Source: Pectinophora gossypiella | Lineage: Eukaryota; Arthropoda; Insecta; Lepidoptera; Gelechiidae | DNA: 64,000 bases | NCBI RefSeq assembly: GCF_024362695.1 | Contig: NC_065410.1 | Span: forward strand, 2,600,001-2,664,000 | Direction: 5' to 3' | In this document: positions 50,401 to 60,900 of the stretch, piece after piece | Layout: every line of letters begins with the position of its first letter | Numbering within the stretch: position 1 is the stretch's first letter | Program-made: the position numbers and the translations under genes | The notes under the pieces: generated by a model | Seen by the model: only the letters and a program-made list of their open reading frames with translations | What the model was told of the DNA's origin: nothing | The model's database searches: none

Positions 50401-53138
50401 TGCGCGGGGTCGGCGCGCCAGCACGCTCTCTACATCTGGGAGAAGTCTATCGGGAACATCGTCAAGATCCTCCACGGCACTAAGGGCGAACTACTGCTGG
50501 ACGTCGTCTGGCACCCTGTGCGGCCCATCATAGCCAGCATTAGTGCCGGTAACATACTTCAAGTTGCAACATTTACACCCCTATCATAGAATAAAGAATA
50601 ATACTACGTATAGAACGGCAACTCTCCGCTCCCTACCAACGGCTGAGCTAGGTTTACCTCACCCCTTCAGTCTTTAGTCTTCAATCGTATGGGCGTCAGA
50701 CGTCACACACAGATGCTCGTATACAATAACTTTTATTTTGACGTTATTGTAGATTTGCCGCAAATGGCATTAACTGCTTGGCTGGACAAATGGTGAGCGC
50801 TGAGGGCTTTCACCCGGTACAATATTTAAGTCAACAGGCCTGACAACAGCACAGTTGGGCGCGAACCGTGTACGATAACGTCTATGCATAGTGTTTGGTG
50901 TAAAACTAGGCGTTTTGTATGAAGTGTTTGGGATGTGCCCATATAAGTTGTTTACTCGAAACTTCCTCCACTCGGCTCGGCGTCAGCTGAGCATTTTGGT
51001 ATACTTAAGGATTCGAGTAAATTCTCTTATCATACTGCCTACATAATACGAAAATAATGACATAAATAATAAAATAAACATTGTTTATTGTTATAGAAAA
51101 AGATCGACACAACATTGGATACTATAGCTAGGACACACAAATGCTACGGAAGTATAACCCTGCTACCTGAACTAGGAGATCTGTATCTCAGGGAGCAGTG
51201 TTCAGCAATTACATCTTTTATGACGTCTTGCCTCACTGGAGTAAAATCGTTCTAAGTTTACTTACAACAATAAAAAAGTACTTACTCTTCCTTGTGTTCC
51301 TACAGGTGTAGTATCAATCTGGGCACAGAACCAAGTGGAAAATTGGTCAGCGTTCGCTCCAGATTTCAAGGAGTTGGACGAGAACGTTGAGTATGAGGAG
51401 AGGGAGAGCGAGTTCGACGTGGAAGACGAGGACCGGTCCGTCGACCAGGCCGGCGAGAGCAGAGATGATGAGGATGTTGAGGTATGGCATTGGTGCTAAT
51501 TCTTGTAAACACCATCTAATCTTAAGTTATATCTGTCATTTTCTTATCCGCCGAAAAGGAAAGGGACGGATAATCGACAAGCATAAAATTTATGGAACAC
51601 ACGTCAATTTTAAGCACAAATCTAAAACAACAGTCTAAAAATTTTACATTGGCCAATAACCCGACAGAATTATGTTGACAGCACACGTCAAACGGTTTGC
51701 ATACCAGCGAGATACCTTTTTAATTCGCCCGGGTTATTCATTCATTTACTCATTCTTCTTAAAATTAAGAGCTGTCAATCACCCGTTCCTTTCCTTTTCG
51801 GGGGATATAAAAATGACAGGTATAACTTAAAGTAAAATTAGGAGGTGTCTGCAGGAATCGGGGCCATTATCACATCAATTCATCACTAAGTTAAGAGCCA
51901 CGCTCTTGTCGGTGACACATTCTCCGTGCTACTCTTTTTTAAGGAAAAAATAAGGCAGTGGTTTCCCAGTTACCTTCCGCCCCGGATGTATAGAACGACA
52001 TTTGCTGACATTATCAGGTCGACGTGACGTCATGCGAGCCCGTGGCAGCGTTCTGCAGTTCAGACGAGGAGGGCGAGGACGATAACATGCTGCTATTCCT
52101 GCCCATCGCGCCAGAGATCGAGGACCCTGAGGTAATGTGGAATTAAACTCGATACGATAGCCAAACGGTTGGCAAAATCAAATCAAAGTGACAGCTAAAA
52201 CCATAGATTTACTACTATCGTTGATTGAACATTAGCGCTCAAAAAGTGGGGCGCAAAGTTACTGTTAATATAGTGACGTTGACAGTACTTTACCTCAGTG
52301 CGCGACTAGGCGCCGAAATGGCAACACGGGGAAGTGCATGGTTAAAACGAGGCTCACAGCGAAAAAAGAAGGATGGAACATCATATTTCAATAAGTAATG
52401 ACATTGTGCATGTTATAAAACCCACCAAAATTATTATTTTAGTTTAAAATACACTAAAAAATATGTACTCCCGGTCAATTCGAGTCGCAGTATAACCCGA
52501 CCGCGTTACGAAGCACCACGCGCTAATATACGTAATAAGACGATTAGTACTTTCTTAATTTGACACAATTTTATTGTATGTATATACCGCTGTTCACGAA
52601 TGTATAGCTAAACAAGCGCCAAGTTTTCGCCGCATTATGTATCAAGCGCTGTATCTACGGTAGTGGTAAATTAATGGCTAAAACAAATTCCAAGTCAATA
52701 AGGCAGCTAATACAAATTCAAGTCAATATGAGAGCCGAAACAAATTCCTTGACATTTCGTAAAAAGAATCTCATTTCATTAGATTGTCCTTGTGCCTGTT
52801 ATAAATAGTTAATTTATCCTCAGGACGGCTGGGCGGCCACGCAGGAGACGGTGACGCCCACCGAGACCCCAGAGAAGTTAGAACCGGCAGCCAAGAGGCC
52901 CAAGAGCAAAACCTACGATATATCGCTCAAAATACCACCGCCAGGTAACTTTTGCAGCTGACAGTTGGATGATAGAACAAATTTTAAATGCCTTAGAAAA
53001 CGTACAACTTGAAAAACAATGTATTTTGATGCATTGTTACAGTAAATCTCTTTTCTTTCAGAACCATCTTTATCATTCGGAGGCAAAAACAAACAAGCGG
53101 CAGGGAGTAAGAAAGTTGCCGGCAGACCACGCAAATAA
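47496..53138 (+). CDS. Rbbp5: RBBP5, COMPASS/MLL core subunit
   Basis: Eleven in-phase exons, 476 residues: 47496-47514, 47606-47631, 48112-48306, 48626-48832, 49180-49361, 49907-50026, 50355-50548, 51306-51481, 52018-52131, 52824-52944, 53062-53138. Starts MNLELLESFGQNYPE, the conserved RBBP5 N-terminus. A WD40 propeller follows (GRIFIWDFL, NVCIWDILSGE, VVSIWAQN). Residues about 315-340 correspond to the activation segment. N341-V-E-Y-E-E-R-E-S-E-F-D-V-E-D-E356 is the acidic D/E box that contacts ASH2L. RBBP5 with WDR5, ASH2L and DPY30 activates SET1/MLL H3K4 methylation. The C-terminal tail is shorter than in human (538) and ends in an AT-hook-like KKVAGRPRK. Exon 2 is a 26-nt microexon. 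Confidence 0.97.
47606..47631 (+). other. RBBP5 26-nt microexon
   Basis: Encodes ESFGQNYPE with the flanking phase-1 base. Acceptor TTGCTTACAG, donor GTAAGT. It is required to keep frame between the start-codon exon and the WD40 exons; skipping it would frameshift. Confidence 0.9.
49395..49565 (+). repeat. SINE family C fragment
   Basis: 'cggaggtatgtgatctatcctaacccgtattgggctggttttac' through 'aagttacgtaactggaccttgtgaaaaacgggataacgc'. Head missing. It lies in RBBP5 intron 5. Confidence 0.6.
49576..49679. repeat. 52-bp tandem duplication
   Basis: 'catgggacccaaaataggaataattgg..cctttgctc' occurs twice head to tail with a 52-bp period and essentially no divergence. It is in RBBP5 intron 5. Confidence 0.9.
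50605..50885. repeat. Dispersed repeat in RBBP5 intron 7
   Basis: 50605-50730 ('tatagaacggcaactctccgctcc', 'ggtttacctcaccccttcagtc') matches 63440-63645 in reverse orientation. 50745-50870 matches 38400-38545. The two blocks adjoin here, so it is one longer element or two nested ones. Confidence 0.6.
51489..51869. repeat. Inverted-repeat element, 'ggccccgattcctgcag' family
   Basis: Begins 'tggtgctaattcttgtaaacaccatctaatcttaagttat' and ends 'aattaggaggtgtctgcaggaatcggggcc'. The paired inner arms are 'cttatccgccgaaaaggaaaggga' and 'gttcctttccttttcgggggat'. It lies in RBBP5 intron 8. Confidence 0.7.
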
Positions 53139-53142
53139 TAAC

Positions 53143-53148
53143 AATAAA
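53143..53148 (+). promoter_or_regulatory. Candidate RBBP5 poly(A) signal
   Basis: AATAAA begins five bases after the RBBP5 stop codon. Further AATAAA words lie near 53330, so the true 3' UTR may be longer. Confidence 0.4.
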
Positions 53149-53248
53149 TAAAATAGATTAAGGAATAGTTTTAGTTTTCATTTTCACTCTCCCTATGAAA
53201 GGTACTTGATTCATTAGATTAAAAAAATGTGATATATAGGAGAAAACA

Positions 53249-53254
53249 TTTATT
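53249..53254 (-). promoter_or_regulatory. Candidate RSF1 poly(A) signal
   Basis: TTTATT on the plus strand (AATAAA on minus), about 270 bases past the RSF1 stop. If used, the 3' ends of RSF1 and RBBP5 lie within about 100 bases of each other. Confidence 0.45.
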
Positions 53255-53525
53255 TTGCAAAAAGAATTCCTCGATTGATCTTTTATAATTCGTATTGTAT
53301 ACCATAAGTACTTATCGTCTGTATATAAATAAATCTCACTTACAACATAACCAAAATAATAATACGTTCGATTCGAGACCAATTAAGACTCAACATTATA
53401 TCTGTCAATAGTTTCTACTAGATAATATTAATATCATACATAGTATATACTATGTCACTAGGCGTATATTCAGCCGTATAAATACAATTATCTATAGTTC
53501 GTATTTACAAGGGTCAGGGAGAAGG

Positions 53526-54987
53526 CTAGGCGTCGATGTCGTCCTCGTGCTGGCTGGAGAAGTAGCTGACGAGGCCGCCGAAGACACCGCCCTCGGGCGC
53601 CGCCTCCTCTTTCACGAGCGGCTCCGGCTTGAGCGCCGCGGCGGCCGGCGGCGGCGCCAGGTAAGACGGGGGCCGCGGCGGCAGCGGCCGCTGCTCCGGG
53701 GACGCCGGCGGCGCCAGCTCGTCGGGCGGCAGCGGTCGCGCCATGTCGGCGGGGGCCAGCGGCCGGGGGCGCTCCACGGGCTCAGCCGCGGGCGCCGGCG
53801 CGGGCGGGCGAGGGGCGGGCGCGGCCTGCCCTGGTGGCGGCGGGCGCGGGTCCAGGGCGGCGCGCGGGCCGTAGTACACGGCGGGCGGGCTGGCGGCGGG
53901 CGCGGCCGGCCGGGGCGGCAGGTAGTGCGGCGGCGGCTCCGGGCCCTTGCCGTCCGCCAGCGGCGCGTGCGGCGGCAGGAAGCGGTGGATCTGGTGCATG
54001 TGCTGCAGCGGCCGCGCCTGCAGGTCCGTCAGCTCGCGGCCCGGGACGGCCGGCGGCGGCGCGTAGGGCCCGTACGGCCCGTACTGCGGCGCGTACGGCC
54101 CCAGCGGGAACCGCGGCCGCCGGTCCTTGTTCTCCGTGTGCTTGATCTTCGGGTGGTTCCGCGGCGGCTCGTCGCGCGGCGACGTCGGCCGCGGCGCCGG
54201 CGAGCCCTGCGGGGAGCGGTACTCGGGCTCCGTTTTCACCTCCGCCTTGATCTTGACCGGGGGCTCGGCGCCCGGAGGCGTCGGCGCCGGCGAGCGGACC
54301 GGGGCGCCGGGCTGGGCGGAGGGCGAAGCCGCCGGAGGTGCGGGGCCTGGGTGGGCTAGGGGGGACCGCACCGGTGGCGCGCCCGGGGCTCCGGGGTGAG
54401 GCGGCGGCGTGCCCTGCAGGCCGGGGTGCGGCATGACGCCGTGCGGCATGCGAGGGTGGCCCCGCGGGCCGAGGCCGGGGTGCAGGGCGTGCGGTATGGA
54501 GCCGTAGGCGAGCGAGCCGGGGGGGCCGTGCGCGGCGGGCCCCGGCGGCGCGTGGCGCGGCATGGCGTGCTGCATGGCGCCGGCCGCGTGCGGGGACGAG
54601 GGCGGGGGCGCGCGGGGGGCCGCGTGCGGCGCGGGGGGCCCCGGGGGGGCGGCCGAGCCCGGCCGGTGCGACATGGGCGCAGGCGGGCGGTGCTGCGCGC
54701 CGGGGGGGCCGTGCTGCAGTAACGAGCCGAGGGTGCCGTGTATGCCGTGCGGCGGGCCCGGGTGGCCGGGGTGCTGGTGCGGGCTGGGCGGGTGTCCCGG
54801 GTGCTGCTGGTAGGGCGGCGCGTGGCTGGCGGGGGCGGCGTGCGTGGTGGGCGGGTGGTGCGGCGGGTAGGGCGGCAGGGCGCGCAGGTGCGGGTAGTAG
54901 TGCTGGTACTGGCCCGGGTACTGCCCGGGCTGGGGGCCGCCGGGCCGGGCGTACGACGCGCCGCCGCTGCCGTACATCATCGGCCCT
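53526..54987 (-). other. RSF1 last exon: Pro/Ala-rich tail
   Basis: A 1462-nt, very GC-rich terminal exon beginning after acceptor TCTTCCAG. It encodes RGPMMYGSGGASYARPGG and hundreds of residues dominated by Pro, Ala, Gly and His, with basic NHPKIKHTENKDRRPRFPL in the middle. It ends QHEDDIDA. ΨKxE sumoylation-type sites are IKAE and VKTE (about 54225-54260) and LKPE and VKEE (about 53598-53636). Opposite-strand frames here are shadows. Confidence 0.85.
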
Positions 54988-57900
54988 CTGGAAGATTAAT
55001 ATGGCACCTATTATATAGCTATCTCATTTCTGAACATAACTTATTGCAATACCGTCATCCCACATCAACTTCGCTTGGTGTTTTCAGCTGAACATTTTTT
55101 TTAAATTGCCGATATATAATAGAATAGTAACAAATGAGTACACTGAATTGTCACATAAATGGAAAAATATATTTTTATTAATTCCAGTTAAACATTTGGA
55201 GCCGTACCTGTATTGCTGGTTGAGCATATGCGGCATTCTAGTTATAATACTCGGTTCTTCAGTGATAGGTTTGAAAGGTTGAGGCGATCCGGCTACTGAG
55301 AGAGTTCCTGTAAAACAACATATCTCATTCATTCATTGTTATATACCTCATTTTTTTATTGGTTGTATCACTTATGTCCGAAAAAGTAAGATAATTACGT
55401 GTTTCGGAGGAAAATGAATGCTGCATGATGTGTCTATGTTCATCAATTACTAAATTGATCGTGTATCAGAATTTGAATTTAGAATTAAGTACTTTATTGT
55501 TTTTGTTTGATTCCCGCGTAATCAACACAACGATCTGATACAGGATATATCTAATAATTGATTAATTGGGTGAATATCAAAATGTCAAGTTTGGTGGCGA
55601 ACTTTCATATAATTTTTTCGTGAAAAATTGGGTTCCGATTTTGGAGGGACCCCGACAGTATAAGCACTGTATATAGGCTGTTTATATTAAAGTCCTGCCA
55701 TCGAGAGAATGCGCATTTGACAGCTGGTGATTCGATATTGGGGATATCTTTGAAGCGCCGAACACATTACGATGAAAATATTTTGACCGGCACTAAATAA
55801 TACAAAAAAAGATACAATAACGTCAATTGTCGATTACAGTAACAGTGTTACTCAATGCCCATCCCTAGTTCTGTCAAAACTCAAATGCGCATTCTCTCGA
55901 CAGCAGGACTTAAGTTCAAAGAAACTCGAGAGCGGTTAGGCCGATTTGGCTGATTTTGGATTTCAAATGTCTGTCGTAGGTTTAAACTCGGTGGTAGGTA
56001 GGTAGGTTTAAACTGTGATAAAATATAGAAAAGCGTAATATGAAGTTCACTGGGTCATCTAATGGTTGATAAATACGCTAACGGTAACCTACCTTCTCTC
56101 ATTGGTGCTGATCTGTCACCGGTCAACACGCCTCGTAATTCAGCACGAACCTAAACAAAAAACGTTGCGTTTGAATCTTGTTGAATCGAGTGATTTACCT
56201 TTCGACAGCTGTTTGAAAACTCGCCCATTTTGGCCAGGCGCGCACTACGAGTTTTGCCCCGCGCGACATAATGTCGCACTGTAATTCTGTACCAGCTTTA
56301 AATGGTATTGCGCGCACTTGACGGCAGAGCCGCCGCAGCGGCGCAGTATTACAGTGGGACATTATGCCGTTGCTCTTTTCTGCCGCGCGGCGAAAAACTC
56401 GTAGTGCGCGCCTGGCCTTAGTTTTGTGCTTTTAGCGCAATAGGTGTAATATGGGCGTCACCTGCAGGCGCGGCGGGTGCGGGTGCGGCGGGTGTGGCGG
56501 GTGCGGCGCCGCGTAGTCGGGCGCGGGGTGCGGCGCGTGCTGGTAGGGCGGCGGGGGCGCGGCGCCGGGGAACGGGGGGCTGCCGCACATGCCCAGCTCG
56601 TTCTTTTCCTTCTTCAACCTGCGGACAATACGTGGCTCGCATTATACCACCCTCGCCAGAGCTTCGACCGATAGCCGTACGATGTCTATCTACATAGAAT
56701 CGTCAGTTGCGTTTATTGGTCGAAGGCCGACGAACTAAAATTCGCGCCGCGCACTTCTGGAATCAGAAGAAGTCCTAGGCGTACATTTGTTTTAAATCAA
56801 GGCCATGGTTTTAAGTACTCTAAACCGGTGACCATGCACGAAGGCTCTGATGATAGTGGAAGAATCGAAAGTGGTGTGTCGGGATCGTGGTTTCTACCTA
56901 CCCCAACGGGAAATAGGCGTGATCTTGTGGACAGGTCACACTTTAAGACGCGCTTTAGGTACTAGATTGCTACAAAATGATAAACATACCCCATCTTCGA
57001 GTTGAATTCGAGCAACCGTCAAATTTAATTTTAACTTAATTTGATAAGACTAAAACTAACTCCATCTCTTTCTTCCACTTATTGTAAGTGAAGGACGGCG
57101 CTACTTTAAGAGCTTTGGTTATTTCGTTAAGTTTGTGTCCGCCTCAAATAGACACCATTGTCCTCAAACCCGGTAACCGAACCCATATCTTCCGTGTCTT
57201 ACGCACGACTCGCTTCACTCGTTCTTTCGCCTTCTGTTCTTTTAACTTCTCTTTCTTTTCTGTACCCGCTCCGCGCGCCGCGTTACCTTCTACTTGAACC
57301 CGACAATACAACACAAATCTACCCCCTCCTTATATTCCGCCTTACCTTTTACTCTCTTGCAAAGCGAGTCGCGCGAGCCGCTTCTCCTCACGTTCTTTCG
57401 CCTTCTGTTCCTTCATCTTCTCCTTCTCTTCTTTTTTCTGTAGCCGCTCCACGCGCCGCGCTTCCTTCTCCGCTTGCTTCGCCTCGCGCTCTTGTTTCTT
57501 CTTCTCACGTTCCGCCTTTGAACAAAAAGGAAATACGTTAAAATGTTATTATATTCAAAACAACATAAGCTCACGAAATTCCCAATCGGGTTGTGCCCTA
57601 GGTTAAAGATAAGTCATGAAATTCTGATTACTAAATAACTTATTCATGAATTTTAATGAAGAAAAAGGTAATATTAATAAGTCGCACATATTATCACGTT
57701 TTTTATGACGTGCTTTAATTTCGTGTGATTTGGCTAGTTGGAAACTAGCCTATTGGCGTGGTAGTCAAAGGTACATTAAACTAAGTACCCACATCTCACC
57801 GAGTTTTCCGTGTGATAGATGGTGAGCCTTGTCGCCGTCATCGTGTTGACTAATTAATTTTATGATATTCTATTAAGATTTTTCTGTTTAAATTACAAAT

Positions 57901-60900
57901 ACTACTTACATCGCCAGGCCTTAACGGGGTTCCATCTTCTTTTAGATCTGTGGGATAGTGAACATAATTTAGATTCACAACAATGGAGACCAAAGGAGAC
58001 ATCAATTTTAATATGCTACAGCATTGATATCATTGCCAAGGAAATCGACCTGTTAACTTATGGATCATACTCCACCACTGTTCTACTGCGGTTTGGTGGA
58101 GGAGTTTTTTTTACGGCTAAGAGCCGGGACTAACGGCTTAACGTGCCCTCCGAAACACGGAATCATTAAATTTTTTGGACAATCAGGTAATTCAAGCCTG
58201 CAATGTCCGTACCAAACAAAGGACAGTCCCGTGTGAACCCGGGACCTACAGATCGTGAGCCCAACGCTCAAACCACCAATTTATTTATTCAGAATACAAG
58301 ATCCATATAAAAGTAAGTAAAAATTATTTACAAACGATGTTAGTTTCTCAACTACCTTATACATCATCTCCCTAGCATTATTCAGTGAAAACCCAGGGTC
58401 CGCTTACCTAACCTGAAGATTTGACAGGTCTGATTTTTTACAGAAGCGACTGCCTGTCTGACCTTCCAACCGGCGAAGGGAAAACCAAGCCACACACCTC
58501 CGAAAATGCATTTCTCGGGAATGTGGGTTTCTTCACGATGTTTTCCTTAATCACCTTATAAATACTTAATAATATTGGCGAGTAGAAGCCATTGAATATT
58601 GATTTGAGAATACTGTTACAGCTATTATGCAGTCGGGATGGGATATTAGTGAGGCAATATTCTTGGGTTACCTTTAATCTTGACGCCGACGAGCTTAGCC
58701 AGCACGTCGTCACTGCCGCCGGCCGAGCCGCGCCCGCCTCGGCCGCGACCGCCGCCGCGGGGACCTCTGTTATATCAACACAAATTGGGTACTTTCCAAG
58801 GTCAAAGATAAATTATGATTACTACATATAGACACGTCTAAAACGGGCGAAAAAGATTTTTTCTGTCTATTTAACTTATTGATGAATATTAATCAAAGCA
58901 AAAGTCCGACAATTTATCACGTTTTTCTATGACACCACAGTGTTTTTCATACAAATTTTGAAATATCGTGTTTTGACGTTTAGTAAAAAGTAACAAAGTA
59001 AGATTTGACTAGTTGGAAATTAGCCTATTTTATTTCTATTGTAAGCCGCTGGTACCCAACCTTTTTGAGGTTACGAACAACTTTAGATTTCATATTAGCA
59101 GGGACCACGAGGTTAAAAAATCAACTGTATACATTTAAAAATAAATTTTAAGCGCTTGTATGGACTAGCGCGCGTTTAATCGGAGTATAAAATCTTTCGC
59201 AGAACTTCTGGGAACCACAGTCGTAAAGCAATTCCAATAAAATATCAATTTACATTTGAATCAGGTTGGCGTAGTTTAGGTGTGTTGACTTTAACCCTTG
59301 TTACTTGTACCCAAGATAGCGCCATCTTGATAAAAGCCGCCATCTTGTCAAATGTGAATAGTTAGTCAGTGGTGGGGAATGCTGCTTCCCGTTGTAACAA
59401 AATGGCATTAGTATGTAGGTGATTGCGTGTTACCGAGACCCCCGGCCGCCGCGGCTGCCGCGGCCGCGCGCCGGCCTGGCCGCCGCCGCCTCCGCCGCTG
59501 CCGCCGCCTGTGCGTCTGTCGGGGAAGTATCATGCTTGTCACCGCAAAAATACATAAAAAAACGGTCACGAGCATTAATATGTATACACTTTGGTACCAT
59601 GTCACATTAAACTTTTTGACAAATTGAACTGTAAGTCTCACTAAATGTCAAATATGTTAGTACGGCAGAGTCCTAAAGTGGGTACATTATATTTCTCATG
59701 ACTACATGAGCCATGTCAGGAGACTTTGGCGGCTCAATAATAAACCTCACCTCGTAACCCACACGATAGAAGATATATCCGCATGGAACTTACGTATTAC
59801 CAACATGCTCAAGTTCTACCTTTACATTTGCAAAGAGAAATAGTTTTATAAGGGTCTATAAATTTTACGAGTACTTCCAAAACACAGACAGACTCCAACT
59901 CTGTATGTTTGTTACCATTTCACGCTCAAATGAACTGATTTAGATATAAAAATAGAAGTTTAAAAACTAAAACCCGACCACGGAAAAATCACGCTCTAAA
60001 AAGTATGAAACAAGACGAGATTGTAGTGATGTTTAACAGATAGCCGTTTTGCTTCGCCGAAATTAGGTATTAAGATAGTCTGAGATGCTTACCTAAATGC
60101 GCCTGTAGTTCCTCAGTCTTGGCTTTAGTGACGTCTTCAGGCAGTTTCTCCAGCGGTACGACAGCGGTCTTCTTGATAAGGTCGTCTAGGGCCTTGCGTT
60201 TCTCTTCGCAGAAGCGTTCCGATTCCTCTGCCTTCTTCCGCTTGGCCCGATCAGAGTCAGAGTCCGATGTCATATCGGAATCGTCGATTTTAAACTCGTC
60301 CGAACTATCCGGCATGTGCTTGCCGCTCGATTTGTGCATTTCCTGGGAAAATAGTTTCAAGCCGTAAGACCGAATGTCCCTTTAAAATTCATTGTTTAAC
60401 TATTGTGTCTGAAAACCTAATCCTTACGAGGTTAAATCAGTAAGTCAAAAATTCATTAACCAATCGGCCCCGGCTGCTGTTTACCTAAGTATGTATTCGT
60501 ACATGAGTCATGCCAGGAACTTATGGCGGCTCAATAGTAACCCCAGAAAACACACGAAAAAAGAATAAGTCGAAGATTTCTTGCATATATCTTCATCTCC
60601 CGTTTTCACGGGATCAGCTTACCTAATCAGAAGATTTGAGAGGTCCGGTTTCCCGAAAACCTACCGCCAATATCTTTCTTGTACTGATGTGGCAATCAAA
60701 TATTTTTGGAATACACAATTATTATGACGCCTAAATAGAAAAAACAAAACAAAAGAACATCAATTTCAGTAAAAGAAGTAAAACTGTTTAGTATACGAAT
60801 AAAGGAGATTGTATATCCACATTAATATTATAAATACGAAAGTAACTGTGTTTTTATTTGTTACCTTTTCACGTTGAAACCACTGAACCGATTTAGATGA

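Noticed and set aside
53547..54813. Long plus-strand frames rich in Arg and Gly
   Set aside because: They are opposite-strand shadows of the GC-rich RSF1 last exon, whose frame is supported by splicing from thirteen upstream exons.
57088..57541. Plus-strand serine/leucine-rich frames
   Set aside because: They are complements of the RSF1 charged-helix exon and its decayed duplicate.
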